Positions 18,913-29,989 of a DNA stretch of 64,000 nucleotides are shown here, one piece after another. Where the stretch lies: positions 47,880 to 111,879 of the forward strand of contig JACOUS010000041.1 of the NCBI GenBank assembly GCA_016177735.1, read 5' to 3'. The notes beneath the pieces were generated by a model. That model did no database searches. It was not told the DNA's origin and worked only from the letters and a program-made list of their open reading frames with translations. The position numbers were made by a program, and so were the translations under genes. The stretch comes from Ignavibacteriales bacterium. GTDB lineage: Bacteria > Bacteroidota > Ignavibacteria > Ignavibacteriales > Melioribacteraceae. Position 1 is the stretch's first letter; each line of letters starts with the position of its first letter.

Positions 18913-21474
18913 TCAACCGATTTTTAAGATTACAAACGTAACATCATCATATTGATTTGTCTTCCCTCTAAAATCTTCCAGCATAACCAAAAGTTTTTTG
19001 CCGATTAGTTCGGCATTCAAATCCATATTGTTTATCAACATTTTTTTCAATCTATCGAAACCGAAAAGCTCGTCTTCGGAATTCATTAGTTCTGTAACGC
19101 CGTCGGAAAACAAGAAAAAGAGATCGCCGGAATTTAATTCAATCGCTTCCTCTTCAAGCGAAGATTCAAAAATTTCACCGCGGTCAAGTCCGATACCAAC
19201 GCCGGATGGTTGATACGATTCATACAAATTTTGATTCAGTTTAATTAACGGCGTGTGCCCCGCTCTGCTGATTTTAATTTTCTTTTCTTCGAGATCAACA
19301 AGCGCAAGTGTAACCGTTATAAACCAGTTCTTTTCAATTTCCTGATAAATTCTTTTATTAATCTCGGTCAATATTTCCTTCGGTGATTTATCGTCTGTGC
19401 AGTAAAGACGAATCATCGTTTGCAATTTGGACATGTAAAATGAGGCGCTCAATCCTTTGCCGGAAACATCTCCGATCACAACAAACATTTTCTTATCGGA
19501 GATTTGAATCAAATCATAATAATCGCCGCCCACTTGCATTGCCGGAGTCATTGCACCGAAAAGTTCTAATCCCTTTAGTTTTGGAAAACTTTTGGGAAGC
19601 AGACTTTCTTGAATTTTTCTTGCGTTCTCAAGGTCTCTATCGAGTTTCTTTTTCTCAACCTCGGATTCATATAATCTCGAATTCTCAATTGACAAAGCTG
19701 TCTGTCCCGAAGCCGAAAGCAGAAGATCAATATCTTTGCCCGAAAATTGCGAGCCGGAATATTTCAGCCCGAATAAAAGCAAGCCGATTACTTTTGATTT
19801 GATAACCATCGGAATTATCGTAAAAATTTCTTCATCGAGCAGAAGAGTAAATTTTCCGTCTATCGCGTGTTTAAAATCTTGTCTTTCGAGAAAGGGTTTT
19901 TTGCCGTAACCGGCTTGTGCCAGAAAATATTTTTCTATCGAACCGTCTTCGTCAATAATTTTCATATCGGGATTGTAAAATCCTTGCCCGCGAACAAGCT
20001 GGTAAGTGTTATCGCGCCCGTTGTTGAGCATCAGCCCGAAGTAATTGAGTTTCAGCGATTTCACGAAAAGCTGCTGCGTTGAATCGAGAATATTTTCGAA
20101 CCCGACGATGCTTGCAACATCTCCGCTAAATTTCAAAAGACTTTTCTGAAATGCGAATTGTTCCGGGTAAAATTTCTCCGTGAGCAGATCTTGAAATTTA
20201 TCTTTCGTCGATTGAAATATCACCGCGAAGATTACAAAGATTACACCGGCGGCAATTCCCTGATAATCGTTGCTGAAAACAGAGCCGACACTCTGACCAA
20301 TAACATAAATTACAAGAAAGTAAACACCGGCTAATGTTATCGTAGCGAGTCCGTAAATAATTGTATTCTTCACAACATCGCTTACATCCATCAAAGAATA
20401 ACGGAAGATCGAATAACCGAATGCAACCGGCAGAAGTGCAATTAAAAATATCGGCATAAAAAATTCCGGATTGTTAAAAATTAATCCGGCAAATGCCGCT
20501 GCAATAAAGTTTGTATAAATTAGCGAAAGTACTCCGACGAGATATGCAATCAGAATAATAAAGATCGGCGTTCGTTCTTTCTTTGTGTTCAGTTTGAGAT
20601 AACTAATGAAGAGCAGAACAAGACCGATTGCCATCGCAATGCCGATACTAATCGAAGCAAAATTCAATATGAAATTGTAGAAAGCAAATCTCTGTTTGAA
20701 ATAGATCAGATAAACTTTTAAGGCAAACGTGATCAAAAATAAAACCGATGGAATTAAATAAAGCTTTGCCGGGAACCACTTCTTTCCTACATAAAAGAAA
20801 TCTTTGGGAAAGATTGAAAAGAAATGAACAAACATAAAAGGGAGAAAGAAGCCGGAGAGATGGATTAAATTTTCCACACTCAACAAAAGAATATTGCTTT
20901 GAAAAATCGGGTTATCAACAACACTTCCTCTATAGAGCATGTTTACTATCGAATAAAGAACAAACGCGGAACCGATTTTATAAAAAAGCCGTTGTGTCCT
21001 TCCGTCCGGTTTTGTCATCACTACAACAAAACTAACAACAAGCCAGATTGTAGAAAGCAGTGTTAAAGCCAGTCCCTGAAAGTTTATTAATTTTTTTACG
21101 AGCACCGGCGTATCAAATACTTCACCATTTCGTTTTACAGTATAAGTTGCGTAATCACCTTTTTGAACTTTATCCAAAATTTGCGTTGCAACAAATAGAG
21201 TGCGGGTTTTCTTCCCGTCGATTGCAATTAATTGATCGCCGTCCCGGATTCCGGCTTGCCATGTAACGCCGTCAACTTTTACTTGATCGAAAAAAATTGC
21301 AAGACTGTCTTTAGAAATTAGTTTCGGTCTCCAGAGGCATTCATCGTTGGATTGTGAAGTTACGCTGAATATGAAAATAAAATTGAGCCCGCAGATCATC
21401 AGCATTAAAACTGCAGAGGTAATCACAAATTTTATTCTATGCTTTATCCAAAACTTTTTAATTTTATCAGACAT
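18913..21474 (-). CDS. Membrane-bound PP2C-type (SpoIIE) phosphatase with PDZ and GAF domains
   Basis: Likely a serine phosphatase that dephosphorylates a STAS anti-anti-sigma protein. Order of parts in 853 residues: membrane helix (about 12-35), a periplasmic PDZ-like domain with AGIRDGDQLIAIDG (about 45-115), a block of about eight membrane helices (115-390), a GAF-like sensor (about 425-590), then the SpoIIE domain with VGGDYYD (about 648), GDVSGKGLSA and a C-terminal FSDGVTELMN. All metal-binding Asp positions I can place are kept. The ATG at 21474 overlaps the preceding stop (TAATG) and has an AAAGGTGA site; a longer frame to 21498 is less likely. Last gene of the signalling operon. Confidence 0.88.
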   Translation of the reverse strand: MSDKIKKFWIKHRIKFVITSAVLMLMICGLNFIFIFSVTSQSNDECLWRPKLISKDSLAIFFDQVKVDGVTWQAGIRDGDQLIAIDGKKTRTLFVATQILDKVQKGDYATYTVKRNGEVFDTPVLVKKLINFQGLALTLLSTIWLVVSFVVVMTKPDGRTQRLFYKIGSAFVLYSIVNMLYRGSVVDNPIFQSNILLLSVENLIHLSGFFLPFMFVHFFSIFPKDFFYVGKKWFPAKLYLIPSVLFLITFALKVYLIYFKQRFAFYNFILNFASISIGIAMAIGLVLLFISYLKLNTKKERTPIFIILIAYLVGVLSLIYTNFIAAAFAGLIFNNPEFFMPIFLIALLPVAFGYSIFRYSLMDVSDVVKNTIIYGLATITLAGVYFLVIYVIGQSVGSVFSNDYQGIAAGVIFVIFAVIFQSTKDKFQDLLTEKFYPEQFAFQKSLLKFSGDVASIVGFENILDSTQQLFVKSLKLNYFGLMLNNGRDNTYQLVRGQGFYNPDMKIIDEDGSIEKYFLAQAGYGKKPFLERQDFKHAIDGKFTLLLDEEIFTIIPMVIKSKVIGLLLFGLKYSGSQFSGKDIDLLLSASGQTALSIENSRLYESEVEKKKLDRDLENARKIQESLLPKSFPKLKGLELFGAMTPAMQVGGDYYDLIQISDKKMFVVIGDVSGKGLSASFYMSKLQTMIRLYCTDDKSPKEILTEINKRIYQEIEKNWFITVTLALVDLEEKKIKISRAGHTPLIKLNQNLYESYQPSGVGIGLDRGEIFESSLEEEAIELNSGDLFFLFSDGVTELMNSEDELFGFDRLKKMLINNMDLNAELIGKKLLVMLEDFRGKTNQYDDVTFVILKIG

Positions 21475-23153
21475 TATTTCACCTTTAAAACCAGACAAGT
21501 AATATCATCGCTCTGTTCTGCACCGATTGTAAACTCTTCCACACTTTGTTTTATTTTACTTAACAATTCTTCCGAACTGCAGTTGTAAGAATTTATAACA
21601 AGGCTCTCGAGGCACTCATCCGTAAATTCTTCCCCTTTAGCATTCATTGCTTCGGTTATGCCGTCCGTAAAAAGAACAATACAGTCGCCGCTATTCAATA
21701 AAACAGTATCCGACACATAAGGAATGGTAGTCGGTAAAACTCCCAAAATCATTCCGCCTTTCTTCAATTTGTTAATACTGTTATTATAGACGTGCAGCGG
21801 CGGATTATGACCTGCATTCACGTAAGTGAACTCTTTTTTTGCATTATCAAAGATGCCCCAAAAGAATGTGATGAAGCTTCCGAGAGTTGTGTTTTCGGCA
21901 ACGAGATCGTTCATCAAGTTTGTTGCTTCTACAAGCGGAAGTTTTTGTTTGCAGATCGATTTCAAAAACGCTTGTAGATTTGCCATCAACAGAGCTGCCG
22001 GCACACCTTTGCCGGAAACATCTGCAACTGCAATTAAAACTTTTTCATCATCAAGTTTTACAATATCGTAATAATCTCCGCCGACCATTTTTGCGGAAGC
22101 ATTGTAAGCCGCAATTTCAAGATTGGAAGGCTGAACAATTTTTTTAGGCAGAAGATTTTTTTGAATGTTGCGTGCTGTTTCGAGATCTTTTTCCAGCCTC
22201 TGCTTTTCCAATGTTTCTTTGAAAAGCCTTGCGTTCTCAATTGATATGATTGCCAAACTTCCTACCGACGAGACATATTCAATATCGGATTTTGAATAAA
22301 CCAATTCATTTTTCCTTTTGCCAAGAAGAATTAAGCCTTTCGTCTCGTCTTTAATCTGCATCGGAATTACAAGATCGATTCCCAAATCATAAAATTGTTT
22401 GAAGTCTGTTTTCAAATCTTCGCGTGTTAAATTCTTCACAAAAATATTTGCACTGCAGTTTTGAAGAGCGGCTGTCAATAATTTTTCATCAAAACGGTTT
22501 TCCAAAATGTTGAACGAATTATTTGTACATGTTACAACAGCGTACTTCGAAACAAGCATCTGACCTATCAAAGAATAGACAAGAAGTTTGCAGATTGTTT
22601 CTGTCTGCAGTATTCCGCTGAATTCTTTTCCGAGATCGAAAAGAGAGCTAAGCTGGTTAACTTTGGAATCGAGACTGCGGTTTACTTTTTTTAATTTCTC
22701 TACGATTAAAGAATTTTCGATTGCCGTTGCGCCAACGTTAAGAATCGTGCTGAGAAAATCGATGTCTTCTTTATCGTAAAGTTTTTTAGTGAGACGGCTG
22801 CCGAGAATCAAAACGCCTTTTAATCCTTCCGAAGATTTAATCTCGCGGCAGACCGGGAAGTTATTTTCTTTTACAAATCTATCGAGTGCTTCGTTGTTTT
22901 CGAAATCATCTTTCGAAATTTTGGGGAAAGAATTTATAACCGGCGTAGTTATTCCTTTGCAGGATGCCACTTCGAGAATATTATTATCGTTAAATAGGGC
23001 AATCAAACCTTTTGTTGTATGAAATTTTCCGAAGCAAGTAAGCAGAATATTGCCGAGAGCAAAATTCAAATCCAAACTTGAGTTGACCAAGTTGCTGAAA
23101 TCTACAAGCGCTGAAAAATTTCTTAAGGCTGCATTGTTATCTGTTGTTTGCAT
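21474..23153 (-). CDS. Cytoplasmic GAF-SpoIIE serine phosphatase (RsbU/IcfG-like)
   Basis: 559 residues, no membrane helices. Two GAF-like regions (about 15-145 and 165-305) are joined by a coiled segment to a SpoIIE/PP2C domain starting at about 325. VGGDYYD (about 354), VADVSGKGVPAALLM and FTDGITEAMN are intact, so it should be active. The GAF domains would bind a small ligand that is unknown. Two bases after the RsbW-like kinase gene and overlapping the next phosphatase, hence part of one operon. Expected substrate: the phosphorylated STAS protein encoded at 23590-23949. Confidence 0.9.
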   Translation of the reverse strand: MQTTDNNAALRNFSALVDFSNLVNSSLDLNFALGNILLTCFGKFHTTKGLIALFNDNNILEVASCKGITTPVINSFPKISKDDFENNEALDRFVKENNFPVCREIKSSEGLKGVLILGSRLTKKLYDKEDIDFLSTILNVGATAIENSLIVEKLKKVNRSLDSKVNQLSSLFDLGKEFSGILQTETICKLLVYSLIGQMLVSKYAVVTCTNNSFNILENRFDEKLLTAALQNCSANIFVKNLTREDLKTDFKQFYDLGIDLVIPMQIKDETKGLILLGKRKNELVYSKSDIEYVSSVGSLAIISIENARLFKETLEKQRLEKDLETARNIQKNLLPKKIVQPSNLEIAAYNASAKMVGGDYYDIVKLDDEKVLIAVADVSGKGVPAALLMANLQAFLKSICKQKLPLVEATNLMNDLVAENTTLGSFITFFWGIFDNAKKEFTYVNAGHNPPLHVYNNSINKLKKGGMILGVLPTTIPYVSDTVLLNSGDCIVLFTDGITEAMNAKGEEFTDECLESLVINSYNCSSEELLSKIKQSVEEFTIGAEQSDDITCLVLKVK

Positions 23154-23155
23154 CC

Positions 23156-23593
23156 TTATCTGGAGAGATATTTTACTAAAATGACCCGGTTTTTATTGCC
23201 GGAGAGAGTGTGATAATTTACTTCATCCATCAACTTTTTCATCAAGTAAATTCCAAGCCCTCCGACTTTTTTCTGTTTGTAATATTCAATTATGTTTGGT
23301 TCGGGAACTGAGTTGGGGTTAAAATGTTTTCCTTCGTCTGTAATCGAGATTGTAAGTTTATCCGTATCAAATTTTGTGGAGATAGTAATTTCACCTTCCG
23401 GCGAAAAATTATAGGCGTGTTTAATAATATTGGTGCATGCTTCGTCAACAGCAAGTATAATCTTGCCAATAGTTTCATCCGAAAAGCCGCTGTCCCCCGC
23501 CGCTTTTTTCGTGAACTCTCTGATTAGAGCAAGATTGTCGGTTGTGCTTTTAACGACAAACTCTTTTTCAAATTTTTTATTGGATCGGTTCAA
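23156..23593 (-). CDS. RsbW-like anti-sigma serine kinase (GHKL ATPase)
   Basis: 145-residue histidine-kinase-like ATPase of the partner-switching type: it phosphorylates a STAS protein and in the free state binds a target such as a sigma factor. Bergerat-fold boxes are visible: DEACTNIIKHAY (N box, about 50-61), ITDEGKHF (G1) and GGLGIYLMKKLMD (G2). The start is TTG and overlaps the STAS stop by four bases (TTGA). The target is not known; the only sigma gene nearby is the ECF gene at 27362. Confidence 0.9.
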   Translation of the reverse strand: MNRSNKKFEKEFVVKSTTDNLALIREFTKKAAGDSGFSDETIGKIILAVDEACTNIIKHAYNFSPEGEITISTKFDTDKLTISITDEGKHFNPNSVPEPNIIEYYKQKKVGGLGIYLMKKLMDEVNYHTLSGNKNRVILVKYLSR

Positions 23594-23949
23594 GATTTCC
23601 CTTGTTCATTAAATTTTAGAAGAGCTTCGTTTTCTTCTTTGTAGAATTCGTAAAGAATTGGGAACCCGAGAAGATCAAAAATGTTGTAAACGCTTTCGGT
23701 CATGTTGGAGAATTTTATATCTCCTTTGTTTTCTCGCATAGTTTCCACGTAAGCCATGAAAACTCCTAAACCGGCACTGCTGATATATTTGAGATCGTTG
23801 AAGTTAACAACGACACGATACTGTTTTTCATCGAGCAGTTTATTAAAAACATTTTCTAGTTCAGGCGCGGTGTGGGCATCGAGATACCCTTTCACATCAA
23901 TCACGCTTACGGGACCGACACCCCGTAGGCTGACATTGAAATCCGCCAT
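23590..23949 (-). CDS. STAS-domain anti-sigma factor antagonist (RsbV/SpoIIAA-like)
   Basis: 119 residues with a single STAS domain. The phosphorylation site is the Ser pair in LKYISSAGLGVFM (about residues 54-66). It is expected to be phosphorylated by the neighbouring RsbW-like kinase and dephosphorylated by one or more of the three SpoIIE phosphatases around it. Overlaps the kinase start, so the two are made together. Confidence 0.92.
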   Translation of the reverse strand: MADFNVSLRGVGPVSVIDVKGYLDAHTAPELENVFNKLLDEKQYRVVVNFNDLKYISSAGLGVFMAYVETMRENKGDIKFSNMTESVYNIFDLLGFPILYEFYKEENEALLKFNEQGKS

Positions 23950-23968
23950 TAATTTTTCTCCAATGATT

Positions 23969-26020
23969 TTAGTTCTTAGAAATCCATTTAAAAAGCACGA
24001 GGGTTATATCATCGTGCTGTGAATGATCTTTGGAAAACAAAGATAATTCTTTCATCAAGGCATTAGAAATTTGATCGAGATTTTTGGTCCTATTTTCCAG
24101 AATTATCTTTTCAAATCTGTTGTAGCCGAAATCTTCATCGCTTGCATTTTTTGCTTCGGGTATTCCGTCCGAATAGAATGCAATAATGTCTTCATTTGCG
24201 AGCACAATTTGCATTTCTTTTAACGTATTTGCAAACTCCGAAGAATAATCCAAACCTATTCCGATTCCACTGGGCTGAAGTTTTTCAATTTTATTTTTTG
24301 AACACAATAAAGCCGGTGTATGCCCGGCACGTGCAAATGTTAACACGCCGGTTGTCTCATCGATGATTCCGTAAATCACCGTAACAAAATTTTTTCGATC
24401 CAAACTATCTTTTAAAATATCATTTACTTTGATAAGCAATTCGCGCGGATTTGTTAAAAGTTTCGAAAGCGATTCGAAAATTCCTTTCACTTCAGCCATG
24501 ATGAATGCCGCAGAGATTCCTTTGCCGGATACATCTGCAACTACAAAACCGAGCCGGGAATTATCCAAACGGAAGAAATCATAATAATCACCGCCAACTT
24601 CAAAAGCCGGAATGAATAAAGCCGAAGTTTTCAAATGCTCTGTTTCTGGAACGCGATCCGGTAAAATTTTTCTTTGGATATCGCGCGCAACATCGAGTTC
24701 TTTTTCCATTCTTTCTTTTTCTATCGACTCAGCAATCAACTTCGCATTTTCGAGAGCAACTGCGGCGTAATCTGCAAATGCTTGCAAAGATTTTTTTTCG
24801 TCTTCATCAAAATTAACATCTCTCTGCCGCGCAGTGAACAAGAACCCGCTGATTTCTCCGTGAACTTTCAGCGGCGCAACAGCAATCGATTTTAATCCGT
24901 TCATAACATTTTTAATATCGGATGTAACCGAATCATAATAAATTGTCTGTACTCTCTGCAGTTCATTTTCTTCGCCGGCAAGAATGAGCCGCGTAATTTT
25001 ATCAGCTTCTATGTATGCAATATCTTTAACGGAATTCAGTTCATAATCATTATTCTTTTTTGTAACAAGCCATGCAGAATATGAATTGCAAACTTTTGCA
25101 GTAATATTTGTAATCGTTCCGGCTAATTCTTTGAAATCAAAAACTTGTGTAATCAATTTTGTTAAATCCATCAACGAGGTTACTTCTTCGGCTTTTCGAT
25201 CAAATGCTTCTGCGGTTGGCAGATGAAAAAGTGTTGTAAAGAAAATTACGCCGAAGTAGATCATTCCATAAATCATTACAAGGCTGAAGACATCATAAAG
25301 CCCCGGAGAAAAAGTGTAGAGTAACTCCCGGATTGTATTTGTTTCGGTCAACAGACCAAAGTTGAATCCGAAAAGTATCGATAGAATTGTAGAGATAATC
25401 AGCAGATATAATTTTTGTCTTTTAACAAGAAAAGCAATCCACGAAACACGCAGCGAGTTGAGACTTATCAAGACAATTGAAACAACAAAAAAAGCATCGT
25501 GCGGATAGTCGAACGAGCTGTCAATTTTTATCAGCAAGTTAGAAAAGAAAGCGAGGCTAAAAAACACAAGCATCGTGTTGAAATACGTGCGCGGGTCTTT
25601 CTTCTGTCGTAAAAAGAAAAGTTCGCGGAATGTTGAGAAGATATAAACCAGCGCGCCGAGAAAAACAAAAGTAATGACAATCGAAAAAAGCGTGTTGAAT
25701 ACGTTGACGTTTCCGTTTGAAACAGTAAAAGAATTGAACACGGAATTTGAAATCGACACGATGAAAAAAACCAGCGCGCCCAAAATTCCGGCATTCAAAA
25801 CAAGCGATAACGGCGAATCGGTTTTCGATTCGAGATACGGAAAAATGTAACTGTACAAAAAATAAATTGTGAGATAAACTAAAATCTCGTTGATCGAAGA
25901 AAGAATGAGCGAATCGTGAATCGGAAAGATTATGTTGTACAAAAACAAAAGTATGGAAGTAACGATTGCATTTTCCAGACCTCTGGCACGTGTAAGATTT
26001 CTAAAATTATTTATTCCCAT
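23969..26020 (-). CDS. Polytopic membrane GAF-SpoIIE serine phosphatase
   Basis: 683 residues. The first 260 contain about seven membrane helices with no large periplasmic loop, so the membrane part itself may be the sensor. A GAF-like domain follows (about 275-430), then a short coiled region and the SpoIIE phosphatase domain from about 450, with VGGDYYDFF, VADVSGKGISAAF and FYSDGIPEAKN. Third phosphatase of this operon and the only one placed ahead of the STAS-kinase pair. Confidence 0.9.
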   Translation of the reverse strand: MGINNFRNLTRARGLENAIVTSILLFLYNIIFPIHDSLILSSINEILVYLTIYFLYSYIFPYLESKTDSPLSLVLNAGILGALVFFIVSISNSVFNSFTVSNGNVNVFNTLFSIVITFVFLGALVYIFSTFRELFFLRQKKDPRTYFNTMLVFFSLAFFSNLLIKIDSSFDYPHDAFFVVSIVLISLNSLRVSWIAFLVKRQKLYLLIISTILSILFGFNFGLLTETNTIRELLYTFSPGLYDVFSLVMIYGMIYFGVIFFTTLFHLPTAEAFDRKAEEVTSLMDLTKLITQVFDFKELAGTITNITAKVCNSYSAWLVTKKNNDYELNSVKDIAYIEADKITRLILAGEENELQRVQTIYYDSVTSDIKNVMNGLKSIAVAPLKVHGEISGFLFTARQRDVNFDEDEKKSLQAFADYAAVALENAKLIAESIEKERMEKELDVARDIQRKILPDRVPETEHLKTSALFIPAFEVGGDYYDFFRLDNSRLGFVVADVSGKGISAAFIMAEVKGIFESLSKLLTNPRELLIKVNDILKDSLDRKNFVTVIYGIIDETTGVLTFARAGHTPALLCSKNKIEKLQPSGIGIGLDYSSEFANTLKEMQIVLANEDIIAFYSDGIPEAKNASDEDFGYNRFEKIILENRTKNLDQISNALMKELSLFSKDHSQHDDITLVLFKWISKN

Positions 26021-26048
26021 ATTGTCTGAAGTTTAGAATTGATTTCTG

Positions 26049-27359
26049 CTATTTGATATTTGCCGAATCTTCCGCATTAACTTTTGTTTTTGATTTTTGC
26101 GAAGACCTTTTTTTGTAAAGTTCAGTTTTAGCCTTGCTCATTTTAGCAATTGAATCTTCGACGGTTTTAGAGAAAACATTTGCCAAAGAATCCATTTTAT
26201 TTCCAAACTCTTCCCAATTCTTAAAATCTTGTTTTGCAACTGCTTTCGATACTTGTTCTGCTATTTGCGCCGCCGGCTCTGCAAAATTAAATTCGAAGTG
26301 AACCGGTTCTATCGGTCGTTGAGGAGCGTCTGTAATATTTTTCTTATTGCGGTTCCTTTTCTGATTCCACTGCCCTGAATTAACGGAAAATTTCTTAAGA
26401 TTTTTTGCAACGTCATCGAGTTTAATTTTTATGCTGTCGTTCATTGCATGCGGAATTAATTCCGGCACCGGCGGAATAATCACTTTGTAAAAGTTGGAAT
26501 CGGAAACCATCGAAACAATTTTGTCCGCGGCTTTCAATCCTTTTTGAAGTTCTTTATTAAACTCAACATCAACTTTTATGTTGTTGAAATTCTCTTTCGA
26601 CCAATATTTTTGCTGCTCGGCTTTTTTAATTTCATCTTCGATTTTTTTCTCATCCACTTTCACCCATGATTTGAACACTGTATCCGGCGTGATAAAAATA
26701 TATTCGCTCTGTGGAATCTCGATTTCTTTTGTTGAATGAATAAGTCCGGCAAGCTGATTCCCTTCTTCGCTCGAAAATTTCCCGGTAAAAAGTTTATCTG
26801 ATTTTTCAAAATCTATTTTTTGAGTAAACGCAACGATATCGGCGAGAACAGCTTTTTGAACATCGCCGAGTTTTGGGCTTATCGCGACAGTATTTTTATC
26901 ATTAGTAAAGACAGAAAGACAAATTTCTTTTTTGTATGAATTCAGTATCGAATCAAGTTTGGCTTTTTCAACATCATTCAATCCAAGATAATTGACCAGC
27001 TTCTGATAATTATTTGTTTCCGGATTAAACCGCGCGGGCTTTATTTCGTAAACTTGGCTGCCAGATTCTTCGTTCGACACAAGCAGAACTTTATTTTTTT
27101 CTTTATCGATCGGAAGATTTTGATAGAGTGCAAAATTAAAAATGTCTTCGCTGGAAATTTCTGTGCTTGCAAAAAGCGGCTTCAAGTTTTGTGTATAAAA
27201 GGCGGCTAAATTGTTTTTCCCCTTTTCAATCAAACGGTTGATATCGCTTTTGTTCATGCGGAAAACAATCATCAAAATAATTGTAAGAAGAACAAATGAA
27301 GAGACCGGCGCGTAACGTTTAATAAATTCTTTTGTTCTATTTACGTTATGCGTTTCCAT
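26049..27359 (-). CDS. Single-span membrane protein coupled to ECF sigma gene, possible anti-sigma factor
   Basis: I do not recognise the family. 436 residues: a short charged N-terminus, one membrane helix (about 16-32, VSSFVLLTIILMIVF), then a long hydrophilic region rich in Lys, Glu and Asn with predicted helices and a basic tail. It begins three bases after the sigma gene ends, the position where ECF anti-sigma factors usually sit. However, no HxxxCxxC zinc motif and no known anti-sigma fold can be seen, and most of the protein follows the membrane span, so the cytoplasmic part before it is only about 15 residues. Anti-sigma function is a guess from position. Confidence 0.55.
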   Translation of the reverse strand: METHNVNRTKEFIKRYAPVSSFVLLTIILMIVFRMNKSDINRLIEKGKNNLAAFYTQNLKPLFASTEISSEDIFNFALYQNLPIDKEKNKVLLVSNEESGSQVYEIKPARFNPETNNYQKLVNYLGLNDVEKAKLDSILNSYKKEICLSVFTNDKNTVAISPKLGDVQKAVLADIVAFTQKIDFEKSDKLFTGKFSSEEGNQLAGLIHSTKEIEIPQSEYIFITPDTVFKSWVKVDEKKIEDEIKKAEQQKYWSKENFNNIKVDVEFNKELQKGLKAADKIVSMVSDSNFYKVIIPPVPELIPHAMNDSIKIKLDDVAKNLKKFSVNSGQWNQKRNRNKKNITDAPQRPIEPVHFEFNFAEPAAQIAEQVSKAVAKQDFKNWEEFGNKMDSLANVFSKTVEDSIAKMSKAKTELYKKRSSQKSKTKVNAEDSANIK

Positions 27360-27361
27360 TT

Positions 27362-27961
27362 TTATGATCTTAGTTCTTTCTGATATGGCTCTAAAATAAA
27401 TTTAAGGTTTTCGCGCGCTCTAAAAATGCGTGATTTAATTGTACCGACTTCCGTTCCCAGTTGATCTGCGATTTCTTTGTAGCTCAAACCGTCAATATCT
27501 CTAAGCACGAGCGGCTCTTTTAATTTTTCCGGAAGCTTATCTATCGCATTCCGCACTAAATTAGGTATATCAATATTTTCCGAAAAAGGTCCGGTCGGGT
27601 ATTCTCTATCCGAATCGCCGATCGGAACAAAAATACTTCTAACTTTTTTCTTCCGTAAATAATCTCTGCATTTGTTTACGGTAATTCTGTAAAGCCACGT
27701 AGTAAATTTGGATTCAAAACGGAATTCTTTCAGCTTGTGATAAACACTAATAAAAACATCTTGCGAAATATCATCAACAAATTCGGAATCGCTGAGCGTT
27801 ATGAAAACAAGATTTCTAACTTTCTCTTTGTGTTTGATAACGAGCGTTCTAAACGTAGATTCATTTCCTTGAATGAACTGACGGATCAAAGAAAAATCTT
27901 CATCGGCTTCTGTCTGAGAATCGTTAATCTCTAATTTTTCCGGTCCCTTTGTTAAATCCAT
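27362..27961 (-). CDS. ECF-type RNA polymerase sigma factor
   Basis: 199 residues when started at the ATG at 27961; the frame is open to 28075 but the extra 38 residues are hydrophobic and unlike sigma factors. Region 2 (about residues 25-95) shows VDDISQDVFISVY and KFTTWLYRITVNKCRDYLRKK, which bind the -10 element and melt DNA. Region 4 (about 135-190) has LPEKLKEPLVLRDIDGLSYKEIADQLG with the HTH, then GTIKSRIFRARENL. First gene of the minus-strand operon that continues with the membrane protein and probably the phosphatase cluster. Confidence 0.93.
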   Translation of the reverse strand: MDLTKGPEKLEINDSQTEADEDFSLIRQFIQGNESTFRTLVIKHKEKVRNLVFITLSDSEFVDDISQDVFISVYHKLKEFRFESKFTTWLYRITVNKCRDYLRKKKVRSIFVPIGDSDREYPTGPFSENIDIPNLVRNAIDKLPEKLKEPLVLRDIDGLSYKEIADQLGTEVGTIKSRIFRARENLKFILEPYQKELRS

Positions 27962-28176
27962 TCTTTTAGACGATGTTTTATTGTTAATGTTCCAAATAGA
28001 CTTCGAGAGAATACTTACATGACAAAAGAATAAAAACTTTATTTTTACAGTAGGATTCGATAATTTATCTGCCAATATAAATATTTGTTAATGATTATAT
28101 CCAATACACTTTACTAAACTTTACATCCGATAAAAAGAACAGTGATATATTTTTTTAGAAAACCCAAGGAGAATTT

Positions 28177-28515
28177 ATGAAGATCAAAACAACCGAACAA
28201 TACGGCGCAGTTGTAATTGAATTAAAAGGAAATGTAATGGGCGGACCTGAAGCCCAGGAATTCAGCACATTACTTCACAAACTTCTTGACGAAGGGAAAA
28301 AGAATGCGGTAGTAGATCTTTCCGATTGCAAATTCATGAACAGCTCTGGTCTCGGTATGCTGATCAGCGGTTACACAACTATGAAAAACGGAGGCGGCTC
28401 TTTAAAGCTTGCCAACGCAACTGAAAAAATTGAAAGCCTGCTTGTTATTACCAAGTTAATAACTATCTTTGAACATTATAATTCCATAGACGAAGCGGTA
28501 AAAAGTTTCAAATAA
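28177..28515 (+). CDS. STAS-domain anti-sigma factor antagonist, second copy
   Basis: 112 residues with a lone STAS domain; the phospho-acceptor site is in CKFMNSSGLGMLI (about 50-62). It diverges from the sigma-factor operon and has its own AAGGAG ribosome site. It may be a second substrate for the kinase and phosphatases to the left, or belong to another switch; the sequence does not decide. Confidence 0.9.
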   Translation: MKIKTTEQYGAVVIELKGNVMGGPEAQEFSTLLHKLLDEGKKNAVVDLSDCKFMNSSGLGMLISGYTTMKNGGGSLKLANATEKIESLLVITKLITIFEHYNSIDEAVKSFK

Positions 28516-28526
28516 ATTTTCTAATT

Positions 28527-29919
<1,393 letters not shown>

Positions 29920-29989
29920 TTGGATAGATATCTACATTTCATCTGCAGAAACACTTTTGTAAATTCGATTTATTCAATTTGAGGTGCTT

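Noticed and set aside
27962..28075. N-terminal extension of the sigma factor
   Set aside because: The 38 extra residues are hydrophobic and not seen in ECF sigma factors; ATG 27961 is better.
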